A DNA stretch of 53,651 nt from Chara braunii (lineage: Eukaryota; Streptophyta; Charophyceae; Charales; Characeae). The position numbers and the translations under genes are program-made. The stretch is taken from assembly GCA_003427395.1 (NCBI GenBank), contig BFEA01000171.1, positions 142,133 through 195,783 on the forward strand, in the 5' to 3' direction. Shown in pieces: positions 33,060-42,498 of this stretch. Within the stretch, counting starts at the first letter, position 1. Every line of letters begins with the position of its first letter. The notes under the pieces were generated by a model, which had not been told where the DNA came from, did no database searches, and saw only the letters and a program-made list of their open reading frames with translations.

Positions 33060-34043
33060 TGCGAGGATTTTACCCCTCGGCATACCTGCATAAGGCCCCA
33101 GCAACAGACGTGTGCCCGCCCTGAGTGAAGGCAGGCCCCCGAATCCCAATGAGCCCTGAATTCGTCAATTTTTGCAAATCTTGGTGGGAACCAGACAGTT
33201 GCCACACGCCAGTTGCTTACATCCGCCTTGCTCATGAGAATCTTGAATATTCGTGAGCCTTCCAGGCTCTTCCAGCAATGTGGTGAAAGCAGGGAAAATC
33301 GCACGTTTGTGCCTGGGTGGTTGGGCATGCCTAACCAATTCGGTCCCAGGCCACTGTCTGAACAGGCCTGGGCTCAGTCACTTTGGGCAAGAGTGAAGCT
33401 ACTGGAAACCTGGTCCCACAAGGCAGATGGCAGGCAGTGAGCCCACCACTTTCCATTTAGGAAAGGGGCGGGCTACGCAGAGGGCATTCGGACACTTGCT
33501 CACTTGAGTGGCAGTGCTGCCACAATTAGCGCTCAGAGGCCGCAGGAGGAAGTGTTGGGCGAGCGTGGTCACTTGGAAGAGGGCGCTGCAGTGAGGCAGC
33601 GACATATAGATTGGATGTAGTCAGCGGAGGTGGTGGTGGTCATTGTGTGAAGGGAGACGTGGGTGAAGAAGATGAGGGAGATAGAGAGAGAGATGAGGAT
33701 GATGATGTGAAGAGACGTACATGGTCTTGACGATGGCCTGCATGGTTGACATCTGCATGTACTTCAGTTCTTGCTGCTGATGTCAACTGGTTGCTCGGTC
33801 ACTTTGTAGTATAGTATAGAGTAGCTGTGTGAACGTAGTCTAGGCGCTGAGCACAAGTAGGAGGAAGAGCTACGATTGCATTGTTGGTGGTGGCGAGCAT
33901 ATGCTTTCATTGACAATTGAGTTGGATGCTTTGGTTCTCCCTCGGTGTAACATTAGTGCAATTCTGCTTTCTGGACAGCATTCGACTATCTGGCTTTCAA
34001 TGTGATTTGCAATCTGGATTTCTGTCATTTCATTCTCCTTGCA
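33060..34043 (+). mobile_element. 3' LTR of the gypsy element (LTR3)
   Basis: It starts TGCGAGGATTTTACCCCTCG and ends CATTCTCCTTGCA. It matches the solo LTR at 45630-46643 along its length (AATTTTTGCAAATCTTGGTG, TTCCAGGCTCTTCCAGCA and GGCCACTGTCTGAACAGGCC are shared). Its position right after the polypurine tract makes it a 3' LTR. The matching 5' half of this element is missing. Confidence 0.85.
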
Positions 34044-34377
34044 AGAGAAACGAATTTTGGTTTTCTTTCTTTCTTTTTTTTCCTGAGAAAGGAAACTCTT
34101 GTTTAATGTGTGTGACTCGCTTTGTAATTTTCTCAATTTTTTTAATTATCAGCTATTGATGGTATAGGTTATATGCTGCAGACTCAGTGCAGAGTCTATT
34201 ATTCTGAGTCAAGTGTCGGGCCGTAAAGGGAAGCTGTTTTTTGAACTTTTTCCCCTTTTTTTTTTTTTCGTTTACTTAACAGAAATGTGGGAAATGCTGA
34301 TCCACAGCTCATACTGCTCTTTTCTCGCTGTGTTTTTCTTTCTTTTCTTTGTTATGCATTGACAATTTTCGCTTTAG

Positions 34378-34490
34378 ATCGCATTGGCGAAGAAGATTGT
34401 GGGTGAACAGACTCCTCCTCTCCCTGAGAAGTACTCAGCAGAGCTACAGTTCTTAGTTCACAAAATGTTGGAGAAGGACATGAGTAAGAG
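34378..34490 (+). CDS. NEK-type protein kinase, exon with subdomains X-XI (partial gene)
   Basis: This 113-bp exon starts in phase 0 after CGCTTTAG and ends AAGAG before a GT donor (GTCGGC). It encodes IALAKKIVGEQTPPLPEKYS, then AELQFLVHKMLEKDMSKR, in the C-lobe. The pattern KI..G...P.LP..YS.EL..LV..ML..D...R is characteristic of NIMA-related kinases: the region after the aF helix leading to the conserved arginine of subdomain XI. The AG left at the exon end joins the G starting the exon at 37711 to give that arginine codon. A (TC)n run begins only about 5 bp inside the downstream intron. Confidence 0.85.
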
Positions 34491-34493
34491 GTC

Positions 34494-34494
<1 letters not shown>

Positions 34495-34558
<64 letters not shown>
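34495..34558. repeat. (TC)n microsatellite next to splice donor
   Basis: About 64 bp of alternating C/T starts within 6 bp of the exon donor. It produces a spurious poly-SL reading in one frame. Confidence 0.9.
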
Positions 34559-34560
<2 letters not shown>

Positions 34561-34854
34561 GTTGGTTCCTTGTTCTTGGAGGTGCAGTTTATCATTGCAT
34601 CATTTTGCATGGGTGTGGGGTTTTCCTATTTTATCTGTTAGAGTTTTTGTCACTTTTTGAGGGTTCCTCCCCTTCAGGCTTGGACCGCTTCAGTGTATGT
34701 ACAAGATTTCAGTATGTTGTTTTGTTGTTTACATGTGTTTTTAAATACAACCACATGTCCATTACTATCTCTGAGAGTGACTATGTTGTTAATTCTTTTC
34801 GAGTTTGTCTTGATGGACTCTGTGTTGTCTTCCTTCATGCTTGCACTGCTAAGA

Positions 34855-36060
34855 AGTAAAAAACAATGCAGAGCCACAGAAGGAAGCAAGACAACACAGA
34901 GTCAGAACAATTATGCTGTGACCGCTAAGTGATGCTAAGAAGTATGGCAACGTGGAGTACAAGGAACTATGTTATGCCGAAGTGATACTAAGTAGTACGG
35001 CAACGTGGTGTACAAGAAATTGCTAAGAAGTACGACAACGTGTAGTACAAGAAACTATGTTATGCTGTGACGGCTAAGAAGNAAGAAGTACGACAACGTG
35101 TAGTACAAGAAACTATGTTATGCTGTGACGGCTAAGAAGTATGACAACGTGGAGTACAGCCGTGTTGCTTCCCACGAAGATTGGAGCATATTCTCAAAAA
35201 AAAAAAAAAAAAAAAGTTATGCTGTGACGGCTAAGTGATGCTAAGAAGTACGACAACGTGTAGTACAAGAAATTGCTAAGAAGTATGACAACGTGTAGTA
35301 CAAGAAACTATGTTATGCTGTGACTGCTAAGTTATGCTGTGACTGCTAAGTTATGCTGTGACTGCTAAGTGACGCTAAGAAGTACGGCAACGTGGAGTAC
35401 AAGAAACTATGTTATGAAAGTACAAGAAACTATGCTATGAAAAGCATAAATGACCTGAGTAGTAGTAAGGAACGGTTGCTAAGAAGGGAGACAATGCAGA
35501 GTCAGAGAAGCTATCTTATGATGGTTAAATTGTGTAAGTAAAGTTACAGAAATAATGTGATAATGGTTAATTGACCTGACGCAGAGTCACAGAATCGATC
35601 TCATGATGGTTAAAGCACCCAATTGGAGTCACAGGAACTATGTTATGATGGTTAAATCACCTAAGTATAGTCACAGAAACTATGCTATGGTGGCTAAATC
35701 TCCTAATGCAGAGTCACAGAATCTATCGTATGGTGGTTAAAGCACTTAAGTAGACTAACAGGGACTATGTTATGATGGTTGAACCAACTCCTAACCCATA
35801 GTCACAGAATCTATCTTATGATGGTTAAAATACCTAAGTAGAGTAACAGGAACTATGTTATGATGGTTGAACCAACTCGTGAGTCCTAACCCATAGTCAC
35901 AGAAACCATCTTATGATGGTCAAAGCACCTAGGTAGACTTAGTAGAGTCATAAAGTATGTTATGATGGTTAATCACCTAACGCAGAGTCATAAAACCATG
36001 TTATGATGATTAAATCACCTAACACACAGAGGCGCATAACTATTTTTTTTATGATGGTCA
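34855..36060. repeat. Intronic minisatellite of about 50-bp units, two sub-families
   Basis: The first part (34925-35460) is built of GCTAAGAAGTACGACAACGT plus GTAGTACAAGAAACTATGTT-type units. The second part (35480-36060) uses AGAGTCACAGAAACTATGTT plus ATGATGGTTAAATCACCTAA. Both share the ACTATGTTATG segment, so one was derived from the other. Related units recur at 36430-36545 and 36690-36715. One ambiguous base lies at 35082 and an A run of about 19 near 35197-35215. Confidence 0.85.
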
Positions 36061-36885
36061 TTCACACCGAGAATCCAATCTTTCTCATATCGAACATACT
36101 AGACTCGGACGTGTTCAATTATGAAATCACTACAATTGTACGATAATTTTGTTTTATCATTTATGCGCTTTTTTGAATCAAAGTCTTTATTTTGTTTTGA
36201 GAAGCTTTGCATACCTCATTCAATTGAATGTCTAAGTCAGGCAGAATAATTTGACTTAACATTTGGCATCTCATTTGAGGAAAAATGTCATGAACTAGTA
36301 TGAAGTCCAAAAACTTTTGATCTTGAATTCGTGATAACAAGGCGCCGCTTATACACTGAGCTTAAAAGAATCACCTCGAAGTAGTGAGAAGTGAAGAACA
36401 GTCAGTTCTCCTTTATGGTAATGCGCAGAAGTAAGACAAAGCAGGGTCACAGAAACTATGCTATGATGTCATGATGGCTAAGAAGTAAGACAGAGCAGGG
36501 CCACAGAAACTATGTTATGATGATATGATGGTTAGATCACCTAACTCTTCTTTAAGCACAGCGTAACCAAATTCCACTGTGTCAGGCATGCGAGAAAGGT
36601 TACTCAGGTTGGAGAGCTGTGTGATGGGTGACCATCTCGCACGGTTCAGAGAGTACGGTTGAATAGACTGTTTGACTACGGTAAGACTGAGCAGGGTCAC
36701 AGAAACTGTTATGACGGATAGATAACCGAAAAAGTAGCAAGAACAGTTTCAGCTGTGCAGTACACAATTTTAGGAGTGCAGCACGTAGTGAACAGTGGTG
36801 TCTGCATTTGTTTGGTGTTGGACTCTTTGGGGTATGTTTAGGACGCCAGGAGAAGAGGGGGGGGTTGTTCAAGGCAGTCTAATAT

Positions 36886-36916
<31 letters not shown>

Positions 36917-37304
36917 GAAGTAGCAGGCTCAGCAATACTTGTAATGCTGTCAAAGGTTTGCATAGTAAATGTCAAACTTGAATGAAAAAACAACTGCCAT
37001 CTCGAGAAAACAAAGAATAGTAAAATTCTACCCAGCAAGCATATTCATTATATCCAGCACAAAAAAGGAAAAGAAAATGAAGATTTATATTATTATTATT
37101 CCCCAGCAAGCCTATTCATTATGGTGATCAGTGAATTTCGGTTACCTTTTTATTCGTCCAAAATTATGAGTTATTGGTCAGCTACGTGCGGCAACGCTGC
37201 CATCTGGTTTGTACGATTGAACTTGCTCCCTGTTTGTCAGCAGCTGGCAAGATCCGTCTCCCTCTTTCTTTTTTTTCCTTTTAAAGCTTTGCAGAACTGA
37301 TAGA
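36061..37304. other. Intronic sequence, no gene; short (GA)n at 36887-36910
   Basis: This is AT-rich sequence with scattered minisatellite-like pieces. No coding or element boundary is recognisable. Confidence 0.4.
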
Positions 37305-37356
37305 GATATGCCATCCGTTAAAAATTGGAACGGCACAGAGAAGAAAGGTTACCATG
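37305..37356 (+). pseudogene. Truncated U6 fragment ending at an assembly gap
   Basis: CCATCCGTTAAAAATTGGAA followed by CGGCACAGAGAAGA matches the U6 5' half. It stops at three N (37357-37359), beyond which the sequence belongs elsewhere. Confidence 0.7.
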
Positions 37357-37359
37357 NNN

Positions 37360-37453
37360 TCGGATCATGTGTTACCAGAGTGGCTGATGACCACTTGCAC
37401 GGCCGGGCAAAAAAAAAAAAAACATTATTATAATACAGTGCTGGGCCGGCAAC
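37360..37453 (+). other. Misplaced 94-bp copy of 43655-43748 (assembly artefact)
   Basis: The segment TCGGATCATGTGTTACCAGA ... GGCCGGCAAC reads the same as 43655-43748, including the A run. It is wedged between an N gap and a library adapter junction. It should not be annotated as a genuine duplication. Confidence 0.9.
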
Positions 37454-37491
37454 CTGTCTCTTATACACATCTAGATGTGTATAAGAGACAG
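37454..37491. other. Nextera mate-pair junction adapter left in the assembly
   Basis: The 38-bp palindrome is the Tn5 mosaic end CTGTCTCTTATACACATCT followed by its reverse complement AGATGTGTATAAGAGACAG, the circularisation junction of Nextera mate-pair libraries. It is synthetic sequence, not a native inverted repeat. Confidence 0.97.
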
Positions 37492-37710
37492 GAATAAGGA
37501 TGATGCACGAAGTTAGAGCAAAGCTCAGCAAACGCATTTGTTGCTCATAGTGGGGGATGGCGAATGGATACCCTTTTCACGGGGGACAAACAATTTCCCA
37601 CAAAATTGGGCAAATGCATACTTTGCCATCGATGGTGAGAGATGTGGAGCAACTGACATCATTTTGGATTCTTTTTCTGGGTGCATTTGCGGGAAATTGT
37701 CTGACGACAG

Positions 37711-37813
37711 GCCATCGATCGACCAGATCCTAGAGATGTCGACGGTGAGGAGCTGGATTGAGCGGCTGCGATTGACGCAGCAAGAGCGTGAGATGGCAAA
37801 GCTTTATGGGAAG
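37711..37813 (+). CDS. NEK-type protein kinase, last kinase-domain exon (partial gene)
   Basis: This 103-bp exon lies between TGACGACAG and a GTGGGTC donor. Its first base completes the arginine codon of the previous exon. It then reads PSIDQILEMSTVRSWIERLR and LTQQEREMAKLYGK, giving the RPS..QIL...VRSWI end of a NEK catalytic domain and the start of a polar tail. It ends in phase 0. Caution: it sits on the segment between the two adapter junctions (37491-39284), so its placement rests on the assembler, but the perfect phase and domain continuity with 34378-34490 argue it belongs here. A 143-aa open frame covering it extends wrongly into introns on both sides. Confidence 0.8.
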
Positions 37814-38199
37814 GTGGGTCATTGGTTCCTCGACGTGGCTTCTGCTTCCCTCGATGTTAGTTCGATCCCCAAGACTGAGATGGGAAGTTCGGAACACAGT
37901 AATGAAAGGAAAAGGTACAGTTGTAGACAGCGAATAAGTAAGCAATTGTGTGGTGTGGCGCTTGTGTGATTTTGTCTTATCTATTGTGGGATAAGAAGGG
38001 ATAAGTGAGTGGCTCTGCAATGGTTGTGTTTGCACGTGTTCAAGCAGTGTGCTTCCGATGCATACAGATAGAAGTGTGGTTTCGAGTCTGACCCGTCCGT
38101 AAAAAACATTCCAACTGGCTATGGCTGTTTAATGGTTCGGCAGTTCATACAGCTTTTAACTAGCGTGCCAACAAATCGACTTCATACCAGTTCTTTTCT

Positions 38200-39283
38200 C
38201 ATTCTAACGACCCCTATGTTTGTTGCATCGCACGTAACTTAGCGGGTCAGCAATTTGACTCCTTGTTACTGCACACATCCACCTATTGAACACCGACATA
38301 CACGGGATCGACTGCGCTCACATTCATGCGACCTATTCACACCCCCACTGCCCAACCTCATATGCAATCAAGCAAGGACTTCCTTCGCATATCATCCGCG
38401 CGCACCACTCGCTCACACATGCATACACCTATCCACCACCTCGCGTCTACATTCCAGACAAGCGGATAGTCAATACGGTGTCCTACTAGTCATACATCGA
38501 CAGCTTCGAAAATAACCATGGCGACCACAACGAGTTCATGCACGAATGCATATAAGCTAATTATGATGAGGACAAGACGTGGAATGACAGCCAGCGCGTG
38601 GAGCATTGTCTCGAGACGCCAACAACAGTGAACACGATGATAATGACCAAGGGGAATACCCATCTCTCTCAGACTACGAACCGATTAGTACAGCGACATG
38701 CTTCTCACATACGGGTTATTCAAAGCGCGCCCACTTCTCTCTTTACTCGCCGCCTCTGCACAAGACGTTTCCTCGCTCACATAGAGTCTAGCACAACGCC
38801 ACATTAGCTCGGTCAGAGCACCCGCGTAGACCCTCTCTCTCTTTTCTGACCGATCGGAAACAAAAAACGACAGGACTCGACATCAGCCATGGTATCAACA
38901 TGACACTGTTAGACAGAGATACATCCATGGGACAGGTGGCCTGGTTCACCACATTATAGCACTTGTGCAATCAGACTCGTTCTCAAACACACACCCTTTT
39001 CATGCATGTAAACAGCAACGCAGCATACTGGCGACATGCGCCCACTCAAAACTCAGAGATATGGCTTTCAGATACGAGTTCACTCTCAATTGGCTATGGC
39101 GACTTCAGCGCCCAAACATCTCACTGTTCACATACACTGGATCACCCTGGATATCCCACACGCATCACTCGAACACTCGAGCACACACGTACACTCACTA
39201 CTAACTACAGCTATGGCAGCTATGGCTGCCTCTAACCTATCGCTATGCTAACTCCTCCTCTCTTGCCCACTGCGTCCTCCGGG
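38200..39283. other. C/A-rich stretch without homopolymers, no gene recognised
   Basis: From about 38.2 kb to the adapter at 39284 the + strand is rich in C and A (CACACATCCACC-, CATACACCTATCCACC-like). It lacks the poly-A/T/G runs typical of the rest of the window. Several frames are open but none is recognisable. Its correct location is uncertain because an adapter junction ends it. Confidence 0.5.
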
Positions 39284-39321
39284 CTGTCTCTTATACACAT
39301 CTAGATGTGTATAAGAGACAG
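39284..39321. other. Second Nextera mate-pair junction adapter
   Basis: The same 38-bp back-to-back Tn5 mosaic-end palindrome as at 37454. The sequences on its two sides were ends of one circularised fragment, so they are not truly adjacent in the genome. Confidence 0.97.
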
Positions 39322-40019
39322 GTGGTACTTGCTGGACTGGACTGGGACTCTCTAGACCCTTCTGCTGACTGTAGGCAGTCGTACCGTCGACTCAGTGCAG
39401 TTGCACTGAGGTCCTACCTGTTGACCTTGCCACTTGTCTTCGTCTGAAAACGTGGGCCTACCTTAGACTCACCACTTGACCACTTGCCGACCTTCTAGAC
39501 GGACTACAGCTAGGCCTCTGGACTCTACTTGGACTCCTACCTTACAGGTCTACAGTTCGAATCTCCCTACAGCCTACAACCTACGGCGACCTACTTACCA
39601 CTGGCTATCGTGCAGGTCACGGGTTCAACTCCAGGGAACTGTGCAGATACTGTACACAGGTAAGCTGAGGTCAAGGGATCGACCCCTGGGATCTGCATCG
39701 GCTACTGCCAAAGGTGAAAACTGTTTCACTTGGGTACTCGATTGTCAGCATCCCCCATCCTAGTAAGTTATGAAAACACCGTCAAAAAGTGTGATCCACT
39801 GCCTGGTTGTTACCTTCGTATACGCTGGAACAGTTGTGTTTGTGCATGTGTCGTGTTCGCAAGTGTTCGAGCAACATCCACACAAGGCGTGTAGATAGGA
39901 GTGCAGTTTCGAAAGTCGCGCTTGTCCGTAAAAGCGATCCCAACTGCCATGTCTGTTAAATCATTCCGTGGCGGACAACATTGTCTTTTAATGTGTCCTC
40001 TTAAGAGCGTCGATTCCCA
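39322..40019. other. C/T-rich sequence after the junction, no gene
   Basis: 39322-39700 is rich in CCTAC, GGACT and CTTGCCAC-type words. It includes AGTTCGAATCTCC and GGGTTCAACTCC, B-box-like motifs without matching A boxes. No gene is recognised. Confidence 0.35.
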
Positions 40020-40152
40020 TTCTATTTGGTTGTGGTACTGTCTATCCGGTTGCGGTACTGTGTCTATTTGGTTGCGGCACTGTGTTTATTTGGTGGCGGT
40101 ACTGTGTCTATTTGGTTGTGGTACTGTGCCTATTTGGTTACGGTACTGCAAC
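40020..40152. repeat. 22-bp tandem repeat, about six copies
   Basis: The unit TCTATTTGGTTGCGGTACTG plus TG is repeated with small changes (GTGGTACTG, GCGGCACTG, GGCGGTACTG). Confidence 0.85.
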
Positions 40153-40426
40153 GGAGAATGGTCTTGGGAGCCGAGGATCGAGGAAATAGTGAAGCCGACA
40201 CACTCTTTTGCTCGTTGCCATTGCCTGTTACAGATGGGACTTGGGTGTTCTTTTACGTGAATGGCTGATGGTGGTGTTTGCTGATTAAGTGTAAGGTTAT
40301 GTTCTCGGTTTCGGTCTGTAGAGGGTGCATTTGCGGAGCTGGTGATCGCCGTATGCAAGCTCAGACAGTTTGTACTGTGTGGGACATTTCAATGGACCGT
40401 TATCGCAGAGCACATGGTTTGGCGCT

Positions 40427-40574
40427 GACGTCTTCCCCCGAATATAACGCACTCTGATAATGAATGTTTGTATACATAACGCGCCTGATAAAGAATGTTT
40501 GTATGCAAACGATCGTTCCGACCTGAGACCGTCAAAATGAGGGCATATTGTGTTTGGGGGGGGGGGGGGGGGGT
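40427..40574. mobile_element. CTTCCCCCGAAC-family element, diverged, ending in poly-G
   Basis: The left end is GACGTCTTCCCCCGAATATA then ACGCACTCTGATAATGAATG. The right side is ATGAGGGCATATTGTGTTTG followed by a G run. The TGATAA.GAATGTTTGTAT.CA block is internally duplicated. Confidence 0.65.
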
Positions 40575-40954
40575 TAACCCTGAAGTGGTATAACTCGGAG
40601 GACTTAACTGCAAAAGTCTGTTCCCCAAAAGAAATCCAGGGGTATATGTGTAAATAGTAAATAGTAAATACTGCATACTTTTGAGGCCGGCTTAGCTGCA
40701 AAAGTATGTTCCCCCAAAGCAATTGAGGGGCATAACTGTAAATGCTACATAGTACTTACTGACTATTTTGCCAAAGGAGGATTCATCTGCAAACATATCG
40801 ACCTGTTACGTAGCTTAGAGCTCTGAGCCATTACATGTGCACTTTTCGTGTTCTTTTTCATTTTAGTGGTGGACATTATTAACCTTGCTCAAGGAGTGGG
40901 AGATGCCAGAGTTTGGGGGGCATATAATGGCATAAAGGATGAATCAGAGCATTA
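40575..40954. other. Intronic sequence, no gene; short diverged repeats
   Basis: TTAACTGCAAAAGTCTGTTC and TTAGCTGCAAAAGTATGTTC are diverged copies about 95 bp apart, each followed by GGGG.ATA..TGTAAAT. Nothing else is seen. Confidence 0.4.
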
Positions 40955-41290
40955 ACATATTTGCGAACTCACGTCAATGTTTGCTAACAAATTGCGTAAC
41001 TCAAGTCAATGTTTCCTGAAATATTGCTTAAACCAACGGGTACCTAGGCCAGTAGGTACACCCATGAACTGTTGAAACACGGACCGAAATTCGAATCCAC
41101 ATGCAACCAGTGGAACAGAAGAAAATTATTCTGAATTATTTGGGGTCGGTCAGTCCAATGATTATATCTCAACACCATCAGTGCCGTCACCCGTTAGAAA
41201 AAATAAAAATAAAAAACATTGCTTAACTCAAGTCAGTGTTTGCTGGCAAATTGCGAACTCAAGTCAATGTTTGTTGACTGGTTGCTGAAC
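40955..41290. repeat. Tandem AACTCAAGTCAATGTTTGCT-type array, interrupted by a SINE
   Basis: Units of about 30 bp with AACTCA.GTCAATGTTT..T and AAATTGCG lie at 40964-41031 and resume at 41218-41285. The SINE at 41032-41217 splits the array. Confidence 0.7.
41032..41217 (+). mobile_element. tRNA-derived SINE with 9-bp target duplication
   Basis: It is homologous to the 1.75-2.09 kb copies: ACCCATGAACTGTTGAAACA, B-box-like AATTCGAATCC, then TTATTCTGAATTA and GGTCGGTCAG. It ends in AAAAAATAAAAATAAAAAAC. ATTGCTTAA occurs on both sides (41023-41031 and 41218-41226). Confidence 0.8.
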
Positions 41291-41320
41291 CAGTGAGCAC
41301 ATGACGCAAATTGGATCGAA

Positions 41321-41378
41321 CATGGTACAGTCGTCAGACACATGGTACAGTTGTCAGACACATGGTACAGTCATCAGG
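41321..41378. repeat. 20-bp tandem repeat, three copies
   Basis: CATGGTACAGTCGTCAGACA is repeated at 41321, 41341 and 41361, the last diverging at its end. Confidence 0.85.
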
Positions 41379-41634
41379 ATTTCCCTGAATGCTGAAACTC
41401 AGCCTCCTTGTCTCGTGAGGTGGAAGTCAAACTCCACACAGATGGTTAAGGCGTCCCGTGTTTTGCATGATTGTTGAGTCTGTTTATTTTAAACTTTAAA
41501 CACGACAGACTAAAACACTTTGTCGGTCCGAGTGGAGCCGGGACCACATTTTGGCGAATGTAACTTAATAGGCCAAAGTGTCAGAGTGGGAATTTGGAAA
41601 CATGGGTTCAGCTCCCATTATTCGCCTCTTGTGC

Positions 41635-42008
41635 TGCCTCTTGGCAGCTGTCCAACGCTTCTCAACCGCACGGCAGGTACAGTCATCATCGGGGAAATCC
41701 TGCGTAAGAGCCTTAAACCACCAGTACTTGGGCGACGCCTTAGCGTTAACGCTATGCGATTTCCGCGGCCGACGGGCCGTCGATAAATCAAATCGACAGC
41801 CCGCGCTGCTTCGAGATTTGGGCGGCCGGCGCGGCGCGCAGTGCCCAAGTACTGGTGGTTTAACTAGACAACAACAGTAGAAGGACAGGCCCTCTCGTGA
41901 CGCGGAAGTTGAATCCGGAAGCCCCTTGGCAACTCTCCAACGTGTCTCGACCGTGCGCCAGGTGCAGTCGTTGTTCGGGAAAATTCTGCTTAACAGCCTT
42001 AACATATC
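41635..42008. repeat. Two copies of an about 75-bp dispersed repeat
   Basis: The sequences at 41640-41712 and 41930-42002 share TTGGCA.CT.TCCAACG, TCTC.ACCG..CG.CAGGT, ACAGTC.T..TCGGG.AAAT and an AGCCTTAA end. The first is preceded by a B-box-like GGGTTCAGCTCCCAT, so a tRNA-derived origin is possible. Confidence 0.5.
41713..41863. mobile_element. TTAA hairpin element, intact palindromic ends
   Basis: This is the clearest copy. The left end is TTAAACCACCAGTACTTGGG and the right end is its reverse complement, at least 21 bp perfect, with TTAA at both outer edges and 151 bp in total. The interior is GC-rich with smaller palindromes but lacks the GGCTGG core. No coding capacity is present, so mobility would depend on an enzyme from elsewhere. 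Confidence 0.85.
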
Positions 42009-42071
42009 ATTTCCCTCGCGTTGCAATCGAACCACATGCGAGTTGTCTATCGTAGCACAAAGATATCATGC

Positions 42072-42130
42072 CTACCTTCTTCCCCCAAATACAATGTGCC
42101 ATCATTATAGCTGTGTATCTGGACTGGAAA
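42072..42130. mobile_element. CTTCCCCCGAAC-family element, left half only
   Basis: CTACCTTCTTCCCCCAAATA then CAATGTGCCATCATTATAGC and TGTGTATCTGGACTGG match the family left half. No right end follows. Confidence 0.5.
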
Positions 42131-42498
42131 TTGCACCAAAAATGGCGATAATGACCATACGTTGTACTCGGGTGAAGAAGTCAGTGAATTCTACACGTCC
42201 GTTTGAGGGGGCTGTTGTTAACCTAGAAAGAGTAGGAGGTGGAATAGTTTGGGTCAAAAGATTTTTCACTTTGTGCAAGTTGGTAGTTATCGTCTTGGAA
42301 ATTCTTTAGTGTCTCTAAATGATGATGTTTATATTTAATTAAAAAAAAAAAAAAACTTTTGTGTCTCAGCAACCCGTAGCATCTGTTGACGCAGTCACAG
42401 TTCTAGATCTATCACAGAGTCTTGCATCACAGAGTCTTGCATCACAGAGTTTTGCACCTGAAGGCCCGTGCTTATGGCTTGCCTTGTGGAGCCAGTTA
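42131..42498. other. Intronic sequence, no gene
   Basis: An A run lies near 42342-42354, and a 16-bp unit (CACAGAGTCTTGCAT) is repeated three times near 42413-42456. Confidence 0.4.

Larger units (their letters stand above)
15088..34377 (+). other. Kinase intron of about 19.3 kb filled with transposable elements
   Basis: It begins GTATGACT after the exon at 14980-15087 and ends GCTTTAG before 34378. The two exons join in phase 0 without loss of kinase residues. It contains many TTAA elements, several short inverted-repeat elements, a broken gypsy integrase with LTR, and long TC/GA runs. Intron status is inferred from the exon match, not from transcripts. Confidence 0.7.
38038..39975. repeat. 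Diverged direct repeat pair (38038-38160 and 39858-39975)
   Basis: Both segments carry GTGTTC.AGCA, TAGATAG.AGTG..GTTTCGA, GTCCGTAAAA and CCAACTG.C.ATG.CTGTT in the same order. They flank the compositionally unusual stretch at 38.2-39.7 kb. Confidence 0.5.

Noticed and set aside
12019-34043. One 22-kb intact LTR retrotransposon bounded by LTR1 and LTR3
   Set aside because: The interior contains kinase exons' intron boundaries, many unrelated elements and no gag-pol. LTR1 also differs clearly from LTR3 in length and sequence.
37454-37491. Perfect 38-bp palindrome that could be read as a transposon end or hairpin
   Set aside because: It is exactly two Tn5 mosaic ends joined back to back, a library-construction product, and it occurs twice next to misplaced sequence.
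40020-40152. CRISPR-like repeat array
   Set aside because: Units are 22 bp head to tail with no spacers, an ordinary minisatellite in eukaryotic DNA.
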